From assembly GCA_930367215.1 (NCBI GenBank), contig OV884056.1, positions 40,176,308-40,240,307 of the forward strand: a DNA stretch of 64,000 bases, written 5' to 3'. The notes under the pieces are model-generated. The model had not been told where the DNA came from. It saw nothing but the letters and a program-made list of their open reading frames with translations, and made no database searches. Both the position numbers and the translations under genes were made by a program. This document shows, piece after piece, positions 54,290 to 64,000 of the stretch (the stretch's first letter is position 1; every line of letters begins with the position of its first letter). This DNA comes from Pollenia angustigena (taxonomy: Eukaryota; Arthropoda; Insecta; Diptera; Polleniidae).

Positions 54290-55260
54290 AATTATTTTGG
54301 CGCATATGCCAAAAAGTCGGAGTGGAGAAAAACGACAAAGTAGATTTACATGAAGATGTCTCAAATGTATTTTTTTATATTTTTACCACTGCTTCCGGTA
54401 TATGTTTTGAAGAAAAATGTAAATTTTGCGCACTTTCATGAATAAAGTTAGAATTTAATAGTATTTTTTTGAAAATGAAAAATATTGTTTTGTGCCGCAT
54501 ACGCCAATTTTCTTAAAAAAAAATTAAAAAAAAGTGGCTTTTTGTGCTGCATACGTATACTTATTGCGTGAGTGACTGAGTCATTCATCATCGTACAGCC
54601 TAAACGCCTGAAGCTAAAGACTTCAAATTTGGACCGGTGGTGGACCTCTCCCCAAATTGATCCACTAAGAGGGGATTTTAAAAAATTCGAATGTTTAGGG
54701 GGTAAAAAAGGGTGAATTCGGAAACCTTTTTTCTTCAAAACTAAAAGAGATACAAAAAAACTGTAATACATATCGTCGTTCTTTTGAAAAATAAGTGGAC
54801 AGGTGTGTGGTACTTTTTTGAAATTCGGCTCTTTTAGGGTGAAAACGGAGAAAACCTGAATTTGGTACGTTTTTGTCAGCCCATCTATCTTTTGATCCAA
54901 TAAACCTAGAAATAAAATTTATACCACATTCGAAAAAAATACGAATACTGGTTTGGTACTTTTTCGAAATTCGAATGTTTAAGGGGTGGAAATCGTCACT
55001 ATTTTTGGTACTTTTTTATAAAACATTTTGCATTTTGCAATTTTTGATGCTAAAATGGGGGGAAAAAATTGTACCAAACTGGGAAATACGGAAAATTTAT
55101 TATCTTTCTTCTGCTTTTTGGTTCTACAACTGGTATTTTTTTTAATTATCGCTAATATTTGACCTCGAAACATAAAATTCAACATGCAATTTCCTAAATG
55201 AATGCTTTATATCTCAGAAACCACAAAAAATTTCGCGAAACAGATTTTGGATTCTAAAAG
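54290..55260. repeat. Unassigned repeat-like region
   Basis: 'acgcctgaagctaaagactt' with 'caaatttggacc' at 54602, and two 'tactttttYgaaattcg' phrases (54810, 54957), suggest a diverged tandem or dispersed repeat. Frames at 54448-54900 (-) and 54873-55145 (+) overlap each other and have no recognisable domain. Confidence 0.35.
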
Positions 55261-56159
55261 GGGGTATTCAAAATATAGTATATACCCCATACCTAACAAA
55301 ATTTTTAATAAAAATGGTTAGTAGGTCAAACCAATTCTGAGCTGACGAAATCTCAAAACCTGAGCAATATTTAATAAAATCAATTAACACATTTTTTGAA
55401 ACGGCAAAGTTTTTGATAATTTTTTTAATTAAAATTAAAAATTTCATTTATTGAAAAAAAATTCACAATTAAACATTTTTACAACTTTTAGTAATCTATA
55501 AAATTATTTTGGCAATAGATACAAAATCAACAAACGGGTTGCTTGGTTCTATGAATTTGGTGATTAGAGACAATTTTTAATTTTAAAGCAGAAATAACGA
55601 TTTACTTAAATTTATTTTAAATAGCTTTTTTCACAGAAATTTAAGGGTATAAACTAATACAATATTTTGGTATCTCTCCTTTAGAAATTTGACCTGTAGG
55701 ATTTTATGGTTAATGCTTAAATTATCTTCACTATAATATGCTGAATAGCTTTTACTTAAAATTCATAAAAGTAAGGAAAAACTGGTTTTCCCGAAAATCG
55801 CAATTACGCAAAAACTATGATAGGTAATGACATTATTTTCTCATACTTTTATTCACTGTTATATCCTCAATATATCCAATGTGGTGAACAAAAAATTCTA
55901 ATATTAATTAAACAAAATATTTAAAAATTGAATTTTTAAAACTGCCGTAAAAGAATTGTTTTTTTTTCATACATATACATATGAACAGGTTAACAGTATC
56001 CTGAGAAGACAAAAACTGATATATAAGTAAAAAAACGGGAAGAATTGAAGTAAAAATTAGCTCTTATGCAAATATTTGTCAAAATATGTTAATTTTGTTC
56101 CTGCATTTCTTGTCCAAGTAGCTGAATACAGGTCTAGGGAAGTTTTGTGGCCAATTTTC
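55261..56159. other. AT-rich DNA, no gene seen
   Basis: Nothing recognised. Confidence 0.4.
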
Positions 56160-56560
56160 AAGATTGATATTAAAACACAATTATTTTTAAAATCGTTTTA
56201 AATACAAAATTCTCTTCTTCACTAAAAACTTAAGTGAAACTTAAGTCACCGATGTGGTACACTTAATTTTAACTTAAGTTTCCATTGTAATATTTTAGCA
56301 AGGTGGCCTCAATATCACAACAATACAACAACAGGCAAAGCATTAACAGTCAGCTGTTTTTTCAGCCCACCTTGTAAATAAATACACTTTTTTATATTTT
56401 TTTTTTGTATTTAGTAGTGCTACCATACTTTCATCTTAATTAAATAAGACTTTTCAAATAAAACTCAAGAAACCCATCTTTTTTAAATACGATTTAAGTT
56501 TATCATGAAAATCCACTTAATATTGATTTAAATACTACGCTGAAAATTGGGCATTAGTAA
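56160..56560. repeat. Dispersed repeat paired with 48250-49170
   Basis: It has the same succession as the 48-kb copy ('ggcctcaatatcacaacaat', 'caacaacaggca', 'gctaccatacttt', 'aaatacgatttaagttt') without that copy's extra ~500 bp. Confidence 0.55.
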
Positions 56561-58058
56561 CTCTAAAATTGTTTAGCCAAATTTGATCTTTTATATCTCA
56601 TTAGAACAACAATTAGATACAAATTTTCCTTTTTTTCCAGTTGCCTAAATATTAAACGCAACATATATCTTCAATACATAGAGTTATATTGGGGGGAAGA
56701 AGATGCTCCACCAAGAAAATTCAGATACTTCGATCGATTCTCTAGAGGAAATTATTTGCATAAGCATGGCAGAGGATGGAATATCTGTGAAAAGTTTCAA
56801 GAAATCCAAAGTTATGTATATTGGTTCTTATAAAATCTAAGTGCCCGAAAGTGAAGCAACAATTTGGAGCTTTATTGACAATGTTTATTCAAAAAAGAAT
56901 TTTTATTTACTCAGGTACAATCTCGTAATTAATAAAATTTTGGATTTAGAATTATTCGATTAATCGATTATTTAAAAATATTATTCTATTAATCGAATAA
57001 GTTAAAAATGCCAAAAATCGATTAATCGCTTAATCGAACAAAACCAAATCCCGATTAATTGAACACCCTACTATTCATAACAAACATCTGTTTTCGTTAT
57101 GTCGTTAAAAGCTATTTTTGGAAGAAATAACATTGTATGTGAGCTGTGGTCAAATATGGAACTATATATTATTTATAAGTTATAATTACCAATTTTATTA
57201 TAAATAAAATTCTGTGCTTATTGATACATAAATTAAAATTTTTTAAAATGCAAAATTAAAATTAATTAAATAACGAAAAAAATCTAACTTAATGCTTTAT
57301 TTATTTATTCAAAAACAATCTTTTCGACACTAACGAAATAAAAGAAATTGATAAAAAAAAAAGATTCTTTGTTTCCAATCATCATCATTCCCGTTGAAAA
57401 TAATGTAAATTTCTTGACACTTTTCTGACTTTAATTTCATATATGGTAGTCATAAAATAGATGACACGTAAAAAATTACAAAATTGTACGAAGACGTTAG
57501 TCATTGAATTGATGTCATTGATGCCATTTGTAGTTACATTAATGTCACAATTCTGATGTAAGGGCATCATGTTTTTTTCTATCAGTGTATCCAATTTAAT
57601 CATATTTATGTACATACAAAAATAAATTAAATGTTGCCTTGGCAACTGACTGCACAATTTTGTTATATGTCAAAGGATATACAGAAGTGGAAAATATAAA
57701 AAAATGTTAACCAACAAATGTCCTGCCTTGTTTAGATTAACAAATAATTTAAATAACTTGATGTGATTAATTTAAACTATTACCATTTTCAAACTAAGTA
57801 AATACGAGTACTTATCATGTAAATTGTGTAACGACGTTATAAGTTGATAGTAAAAGTGTTAAACTAAAACTTTATTTTTTTTTTCTTTTTAGCTCATTTA
57901 AAAAAAAGTTTGTTTCTAAAAAATGATTTTAACTTTTAACTTTTTAAATATATCATCTATCTACCTTGCTTATGATTTAATTTTTTCCCCACCAATGTAG
58001 TAAACACAAAGCAGGATTACCCTGCAGACAAAGTAACTATTATTAAGCTAGAAATATA
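56561..58058. other. Unassigned DNA with ATTAATCGATT repeats
   Basis: A small frame at 56703-56840 (+, 45 codons) is the only protein-like stretch but has no motif. At 56950-57072 'attcgattaatcgatta' and 'aatcgattaatcgcttaatc' repeat, ending 'attaattgaacaccct', in the style of a hAT subterminal region with only one end visible. Confidence 0.35.
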
Positions 58059-58812
58059 CAGTACCTCGTTTCTGTATTTCTCGCTTCGTAAAATTTTCCG
58101 CATGAAACGTGTGAATTGCAACAAAAATAGTGTGAAATGAAACAAAAAATGGTTTTTCTCACGCAAGTGTTTCTGTATCTTTTCTTGGCGAGAATTATCT
58201 GTCATTTTAATAATTTTCCAGCAATTATTGGAAGGATGCGAGAAAAAGTGTTTCTATAACAATGTTCAAATGTTCGCATTTGAAATTGGTGGCGAGAAAA
58301 ACAAAATGTAGATATTTTGAATTTAAAATATGTTTATATACTATTTTTTTAAATAAATAAAAAAATAGAAGGAATATAAATGATGAATGCATAATTTATA
58401 TGATGAAAATAAACAAAAAACCATTGTTATAGTTTGTTATTTTAAATTTTTTTTAGCCTTTCCTTGTTTTGCACCTAAGTGCTGCCAGATAAATTTGTGT
58501 AAAAATCGTCAATTTTCTGAGAAAAAAAATATAAAAGATCCTCCTTTTTTGTTTTAAAAATCGTGTAATTTAAAATAAATTTCAAACAAATTTGTTTCGA
58601 CTTTTATTAAAACATAATCAAACAAAAACAAAGTTAAAGTTCATGGGTATTTAATAATTTCTTTAAATTTATATTTCTTTTGTTAAGCTGAAGGATAATT
58701 TTTTATAAAGCTATTTATTTTCTTTAATCCGATAACAATTAAAAATTGTTTTTCCCTGAAGATGTCACACAAAGGCATGAGAAAATACATATTAAACAAA
58801 AAATAAAATAAA

Positions 58813-59481
58813 TGGCCTATAACTATAGTCATAAACAAAGCATACTTTAAGAGTTCTAAAGTAAACTTTTATTAAAAATATGCTTTTGATCTACTATAGA
58901 CAAGCAAAAGCATACTTTACACGTTAAACCCGATGTTAATTTTAAAACCAGCTGAAGTTGTGTTTAACTCATTTAACAACAGCATCAGCTGTTTTTCGCC
59001 AAATAAAAAAGTACTTGCAAAAAGTTAAAATGTTTATGTTATAAGATGTTGGCTGATATTTTGCAATTATTAATGATTTGCAGGAAAACTTTTATGGAAA
59101 GAAACACAAAATATATATGTATAGGCGCTAATTGTGTAAAACGCTAGGCCAAAATTGCCTAGCGTTTTACACAAAGTTTTGTAATTTTGTTGTTGCTTTC
59201 TACATAAAATTATATTGCGTGTTTCAACCGTACAAGATATGCAGTGTTGTATTTATATTTTAATTTTCAATGTCGGCTGCTTAAAGTTGCCACTTGCTTA
59301 TATTTTGTTGTATGTTGTATGAAAAATTTGCTACATTTGAGGTGGCACCCAGTTAAAGTCGGTTCAATTTAAAACACACTTTAGTTTCGACTATAGTAGC
59401 AAAATATTTAAAAGAATGTTTTTATTTTAAAGTTGTTTTTAAATAGAACCGACTTTAGGGTTTGACTATGATTATGGGCCA
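58813..59481. mobile_element. Nested TIR element, TGGCCYATAA ends
   Basis: TGGCCTATAACTATAGTCA at the left and the inverse of TGGCCCATAATCATAGTCA at the right, with weaker similarity inward ('aaagt', 'ctactatag'). 669 bp. No target duplication or coding frame. Confidence 0.55.
59132..59174. repeat. Perfect 18-bp hairpin
   Basis: TTGTGTAAAACGCTAGGC, 7-nt loop, then GCCTAGCGTTTTACACAA. It is more GC-rich than its surroundings. A minimal palindrome inside the nested element. Confidence 0.9.
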
Positions 59482-60519
59482 ATATTTTTACAAAAGCAAA
59501 AAGAAGCCAAGCTTAATAAAATAAACATACATCCTTATTTAAAATAGATAAATAGATAAATTTTTTAATTAAATCAGCTTTGTGAAAAACCTAGAATTCA
59601 TAGTGACAACGTTGTTTTATATTTATATCGTATGTAGTCCGAAATAGTATATTATTGAAATTTAACTATATCGGTTTACAAATGGCTGAGATATAAATCT
59701 GTAATTTACCTATTCCTATAAATTTTTTTTCTTTTTTTTACCTGAAATAGACTTAGTAGAACAGCTGGTAGTTTTAGTTAAAAAAAATCGGTTCATAAAT
59801 TAACGGGTTACAGACAAACAACTTTTTTTCTTGAAGAAATAATGGTTTTGGCCCAAAAATGTCCATTTAAGATAAGAATATCAAAAGGGTGTTTCCACAG
59901 AAATTGACGACCCCTTATGGCTCAAAAATTTAATTTTTATTTTGAATTAATTTTTCCGCTATTATACAAAATAAATGTATCGTGTCATATTCCTAAAGAT
60001 TAACTTTAATTTTATTTATACTAACAAAAATATATTTTTTTTTGTCACCGATAATAAATGAATTCACACGCAAAAAACTTGTAATTTTTATAATGTATTA
60101 TTTAAACAAATCATTTCAAAGAATTAAATCAGATATTTAACTTGACATATCCTGTGCAAAATTTTACAAAACATGATGTTTGTTTCAGACATTTAAAAAC
60201 AGCACATTTATAAAGTAACGGCTGTTACTTTGGATACACCCAAATATCAATCATATTTTGTTAATGTATATAAGAAGTATTAAATGTTCAAAATAAGCCA
60301 AATCGGTCCATTTCTTTCCCTCGAAATTTTGCTTTTGCCGATACATTTTTCAGGGAAGAGGCAAACAACTTCGAGGACAATTTTCATAAAAGGGATAAAT
60401 AAAAAAAAATTAAGCTGTCTTATTTTTAAAGATATTTTTTTTTACTAATAAACAAACATATTAAAATATTTAAAACTATCTTATTTCCAAGACTAAGGGG
60501 CAACGCCAACAATTTCATT

Positions 60520-60705
60520 GAAAGCAAAAAAAAAAAATCAAAAGTATTTTATAAATTTGTTGTTACTTTCTACAGAAATTCATTTTGTTTTTTCAATTTT
60601 CAACGCCACAAAATATGAAGTGTTTGAAATTGAAAAATTCAATATGAATTTCTATAGAAAGTAACAACAAAATTATAAAATATTTTTGATTTTGTTTTGG
60701 CTTTC
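60520..60705. repeat. Foldback, ~65-bp arms
   Basis: The left arm has 'tattttataaatttgttgtt', 'actttctacagaaattcat'. The right arm is its inverse ('atgaatttctatagaaagt', 'aacaacaaaattataaaata'), ending 'ggctttc'. A half-copy ('ttttgttgttgctttctac') lies at 59186. Confidence 0.75.
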
Positions 60706-61014
60706 GTCACTTTTTTAGAAAAATCATTAAATCGTCACTTTGCTAATTTCGGAACAAAAAGTTGTCAAAATGACAATATCTCGTCAAATCTGGCAGCCCC
60801 GTTTTTATTATATTTATTTCTTTTGTTGACGTTTCGCTTTTATTTGACACTTAATTACTGGAAATATTCCAGTATAAACAGAATTTGTTGTGTCTGTTTT
60901 CGCATTCAAATACAGAAACACTTTTATCTCATAAATCGAGAAACGATGGAACTTTTTGTTTCACACTTCATGTAAGAAATTTTACGATGCGAGAAATACA
61001 GAAACGAGGTACTG

Positions 61015-61549
61015 GTTGGTATTTACATTTAACTAGTTTTTTATAATAGTTTAAAACTAGTTGCTTTATTTACTGTATTTACATACATAAGTCATAATAT
61101 AAAGGAAAATTAATTTGACAATTTCCCTCAATTTTTAATTTTTTTTTTCATTTTTAATTATTGTTTCGAAGTGTTTGTATTTATTTTAGAATAATTCTTA
61201 ACACAATTAGACGTAACCATACCAATACTATATAACCAAAACTACATTAACATACCATACAAACCAATTTAATTTTGGTTTCTACGGTCATCTTTAAGGC
61301 CCAACCGTAATGTGCTTAAGCTGGCTTAGGCAAATGTGCGAATACATGTTAATTATATGAGGTAAACCATATTGAACTTAAGGAAACTTTTTGCTGAGTT
61401 TAAAGAAACTGTCTTTTTCTTACGCAAAGTGCGAATCTTATCGGACATTCCGTACGGAATCAAATGTTACTTTTTGTTAATTTTTGACAGTAGGCTGAGC
61501 AAGGCTATGCATATAATGGTTAGGCCTTTACGGCTGTAGCATTATGTTT
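61015..61549. other. AT-rich DNA, no gene seen
   Basis: Nothing recognised. Confidence 0.35.
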
Positions 61550-61692
61550 GTCTGGGTTCACACTATGAAAGTTTTCTTTCAGAAAGTCTGAGTTTGTGGG
61601 TGAGAGGGGAGGAGAATATGCTGTTCCTTTTTTCCCTCTCACCCATAAACTCAGACTTTTTGAAAGAAAACATTCATAGTGTGATCCCAGAC
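61550..61692. mobile_element. Palindromic hairpin element, 143 bp
   Basis: 59-nt arms begin GTCTGGGTTCACACTATGAA and pair with the end 'TTCATAGTGTGATCCCAGAC' with about five mismatches, around a ~25-nt loop. Each arm contains 'agtctgagtttRtgggtgag'. Foldback-type MITE. No target duplication is clear. Confidence 0.75.
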
Positions 61693-61899
61693 TTTATGTC
61701 ACGTGTAATTGGACCTCCATCCCTGGAACCAGAGGGAGTGAGAGAATGAATATTGTATTAATTATTATGCTGTCTCACCATGTTTAAATTTTGTTGATTT
61801 ACCCTTTGCTTATAGAATTATCGGGTGATTTATTAAGAGCTATAGGAAAGTTAAAAAAAAACACATAAAAATGCATGAAATCATTATTTGAATCGATAG

Positions 61900-62280
61900 T
61901 ACGGTCCATATAATTAATTGTTTGAAGATTATTTCATGCAAATGTTAACCGTGACTGCGCCTTAAATGGTCCATCCGCTTAGTCAAATTTTGGCATACTC
62001 TTTCCAACATTTCGTCCGGTATCTCATGAATAAGTGCTTCAATGTTGTCTTCCAATGCGTCAGTTGAAGCGGGCATGTGTGTTTAGACATGAGCTTTAAC
62101 ATAGCCCCACAAAAAATAATCTAAAGGCGTTAAATCGCACGATCTAGGCTGCCAATTGACCGGTCCCGAACGTGAAATAAAATGTTCACCGAATTCGCCT
62201 CTCAATAATTCCATTGTTAAGCGTGCTGTGTGGGATGTGGCACCGTCTTGTTGAAACCACATGTAAGAGTCTAAACACAA
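61900..62280 (-). pseudogene. mariner transposase, catalytic core part 2
   Basis: Starts MWFQQDGATSHTARLT, continues SRSGPVNWQPRSCDLTPLDY and FLWGYVKAHV, then a stop at 62083, then in the same frame THMPASTDALEDNIEALIHE and RMDHLRRSHG to about 61900. The Asp of QQDGAT and the Asp of PLDYFLWG are separated by 41 residues, i.e. DD41D spacing rather than the DD34D of classical mariners. Both acidic residues are intact. This group is known from tephritid and other flies (rosa-type). Confidence 0.82.
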
Positions 62281-62542
62281 TGTAACTAGAATTTATTGCG
62301 GTGCGGTTTTTCATACGATTTTAAAGTAAAAAACCGCAGTGCGGAACGACTTAAAATTAAAATCTATTTTATTTTCATTGCGGACTTTCTTTCTCTCTCA
62401 GTTTGTGATACTCAAAATCTTGATGAAAATGTAAATGTAAGCAAATAATAACAACTATTACCGTCGCCGTCTTCCGTTGTATTATGTTAATTTTTTTCTC
62501 CCGCAACGAGAAATTGGACCGCAAACATTGTATTCAGACTCT
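62266..62542. mobile_element. Candidate insertion within the mariner
   Basis: Inverted ends AGAGTCTAAACACAATGT and ACATTGTATTCAGACTCT (16 of 18 match) bound 277 bp that separates two transposase pieces. The interior has an inverted 'ttgcggtgcggtttttcata' / 'aaaaaccgcagtgcgg' pair at its left. Part of the inverted ends could be transposase sequence, so the boundaries are uncertain. Confidence 0.45.
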
Positions 62543-62760
62543 CATGCAAGTCAAGCTCTTGCATTTTGGGCAAAAAAAGTTGGATATAATCTCACGGTAG
62601 CGCTCACCATTCACAGTTACGTTACGATTCCCATCATCTTTGAAGAAGTATGGTCCAATGATGCAACCAGCCCATAAACCACACCAAACTGTGACTTTTT
62701 CTGGATGCATTGGTAGCTCTTGCAATGCTTCTGGCTGATCTTCACTTAAAAATCGGCAAT
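62534..62760 (-). pseudogene. mariner transposase, catalytic core part 1
   Basis: Reads NKQNCRFLSEDQ, then HPEKVTVWCGLWAGCIIGPY, FFKDDGNRNVTVNGERYREI and ISNFF. 'VTVWCg.waggIIGPYFFedd' is the conserved region before the second catalytic Asp in this mariner group. It breaks off after about 62550 at the inverted insertion. The first catalytic Asp would lie in this part but is not clear. Confidence 0.78.
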
Positions 62761-63065
62761 TCTGCTTATTAACGTACCCAGTGTTGCCAAAAAGCTAATA
62801 GCTAAAAAATCACCCGATATAAGTAACTAGCAGAATGCCCCGAATTTGTTTCCGCCATCATTCTACATTAAATAATTTGATATTTTTAACTTAATAGTTT
62901 TAACAAAAAGAATACGGGAATTAATCTACTTTTTATTTGTTTTTTAAACATGAAAATAGTTTGTCAACTCTAAAACAAAACAAAGATATACATTTTTGTT
63001 CTTGGAGTGTTGTTGTTGTACAACAGACAAGTAAATTATACTATGGAACATTTTTGGGATTATTG

Positions 63066-63678
63066 TCTGGGGGGTGAGAAATTCCAAGTCAGGGTGATGG
63101 TGCTAGGTCAGTATAGTAAAACCCTCAAAGGGTTTGGCGTTCGTACAAGATTCAGCTCCATCATATTATGATTACACCATAAAAAGAAGTTATTAAGATC
63201 CGATTGAAGATAAAAATGATCCGAAAAAAAATCCCTAGAAAAGGGGAAATCCCCTACTGTTGGCATCACTGAATGTGGGTGTATTCTTTCAAATAACAAA
63301 CAAAAGTCCGACGATTTTCACCGATCGCTTAAAAAAAGTCACAAAAAAATCTGCTGCATACATCCAGGCTTGAACATTTTTTTTGCACTTATCAATTATA
63401 ATTCTCCACAAATTTATTTTTACCGGCAAAACTGTTGATTATAAAGAAAAACGTTATATGAACGGATTAAAGAAATTGTAATTCTAAATTTTTTTGAGTT
63501 TGTTTTAGCAAAATCGGACAAGTGGTTCTCGAGTTATGTTAAACAAAAAAACATCAAGATAAGGAAAAAATTTAAAATGTCATAAAAAAACTGACACATA
63601 CGAACGCCAAACCCTTTGAGGGTTTTACTATACTGACCTAGTACCATCACCCTGACTTGGAATTTCTCACACCCCAGA
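63066..63678. mobile_element. TIR element with nearly identical 80-bp ends
   Basis: The left arm, 63066-63145, starts TCTGGGGGGTGAGAAATTCC and ends 'gggtttggcgttcgta'. The right arm, 63599-63678, is its reverse complement with two mismatches. TTG lies at 63063-63065 and 63679-63681, a 3-bp duplication. The 453-bp interior contains 'aaaatcggacaagtggttct', then 'cgagttatg', and no transposase. The near-identity of the arms suggests recent activity. Confidence 0.82.
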
Positions 63679-63681
63679 TTG

Positions 63682-64000
63682 GCTGTTGTACTGTGTTATT
63701 GTTTTTATATACATAGTTTTTAATTGTGGTTGTTGTTACTACAACGAACAATTATTAAATGGTTTTTTTTTACCAACTTTTGTAGTGTTGTTGTTGTTTT
63801 AACAACGAACAGCGTCATGTATAAAGCATGGCAGGCAAAATTTTATAATTATATTTATTTTTCCGACGCCTCAAAACTAGTAATAAACTAGTCCAAAACC
63901 TTACTAGTAACGACTTTAGCCGCAGGGTATATGATGAATACATATGCGAGTAGAGAAAGCGAGGAAGAAACTAAAAGTGTCACAGATCTACAGAAACTAT
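63682..64000. other. Unassigned DNA
   Basis: 'ttgttgttgt' and 'acaacgaac' phrases recur at 63729, 63788 and also at 63010, so a diverged repeat may straddle the neighbouring element. No gene seen. Confidence 0.35.

Larger units (their letters stand above)
58059..61014. mobile_element. Large TIR element, 2956 bp
   Basis: The left end CAGTACCTCGTTTCTGTATT plus TCTCGC is exactly inverted at the right end (60989-61014). Similarity continues with indels for about 130 bp ('tcgtaaaattt', 'catgaa', 'gtgtgaaa', 'aagtgtttctgtat'). The interior has no recognisable transposase but holds three smaller inverted structures (58813-59481, 59132-59174, 60520-60705). TA precedes the left end but does not follow the right. 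Confidence 0.65.
61821..62817 (-). mobile_element. mariner-like element with DD41D spacing
   Basis: TA at 61819-61820 and 62818-62819. The ends TCGGGTGATTTATTAAGAGC and the inverse of TCGGGTGATTTTTTAGC are the TIRs. The transposase lies on the minus strand in two pieces separated by a ~260-bp insertion (62266-62542). Near 62083 one stop breaks the frame before THMPASTDALEDNIEALIHE, the normal C-terminal continuation. The 5' third of the gene is missing. Confidence 0.82.

Noticed and set aside
54448..55145. 150- and 90-codon frames on opposite strands
   Set aside because: They lie in repeat-like sequence with no recognisable domain and biased Phe/Lys composition.

Overview
The window is AT-rich, gene-poor eukaryotic DNA made almost entirely of transposable elements and their debris. 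The TE mix points to an insect, most likely a calyptrate fly: a Jockey-clade LINE, CR1-like and I-like LINE pieces, mariner, piggyBac and hAT relics, dispersed repeats beginning 'tataccctTcaccac', and repeats carrying 'aaaatcggtc..gccgtt'. The species cannot be fixed from the sequence. I found no convincing host exon, no rRNA, no complete tRNA gene and no CRISPR array. The only long reading frame is a Jockey-like ORF2 at 37662-40220.

Layout. 1-9.9 kb: AT-rich DNA with small tandem and inverted repeats, a tRNA-like (SINE-head-like) segment, a 5'-truncated LINE tail (6.69-7.06 kb) and a MITE whose sibling lies at 54.0 kb. 9.9-12.8 kb: a TA-flanked MITE and a degenerate TTAA-flanked piggyBac-like element. 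14.2-17.8 kb: a four-level nest, in which a mariner is split by a TIR element with a 6-bp target duplication, which is in turn invaded by a solo LTR, a dispersed repeat with an internal 245-bp array, and a TA-flanked MITE. 18.4-19.7 kb: a second, internally deleted piggyBac-like element that keeps the C-terminal cysteine-rich domain. 21.5-22.3 kb and 30.55-31.25 kb: two copies of an unusual element combining a tRNA-Ser-like segment with a long hairpin. The second copy sits inside a ~1.4-kb tandem duplication (28.65-31.36 kb). 23.4-27.1 kb: dispersed 'tataccc' repeats, one of them split by a pogo/Tigger-like MITE, followed by hAT transposase pieces in opposite orientations.

31.4-33.0 kb: a CR1-like LINE with one in-frame stop. 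34.6-37.4 kb: a TTA-flanked MITE, a second solo LTR of the 14.6-kb family and a small MITE. 37.7-40.4 kb: the Jockey-like LINE with a long poly(A). 40.9-43.9 kb: another TTA-flanked element and a 'tataccc' repeat split by a hAT-type MITE with an 8-bp target duplication. 44.8-47.7 kb: inverted and tandem copies of a 384-bp repeat, interrupted by a TIR element that is itself interrupted by a LINE. 48-58 kb: mostly unassigned AT-rich DNA with paired dispersed repeats, a long-TIR element with an iterated motif (50.2-51.0 kb) and a promoter-like or solo-LTR-like island (51.2-51.4 kb). 58.06-61.01 kb: a large TIR element with smaller hairpins inside. 61.5-63.7 kb: a hairpin element, a DD41D-spaced mariner and an element with nearly identical ~80-bp TIRs.

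The elements do not form a pathway. They record successive insertions, and several insertions are dated relative to each other by target duplications or by the older element they interrupt. The most unusual objects are the tRNA-like hairpin element, whose arms match each other better than they match the sister copy, the nested stack, and several TIR families with odd target duplications or iterated subterminal motifs.
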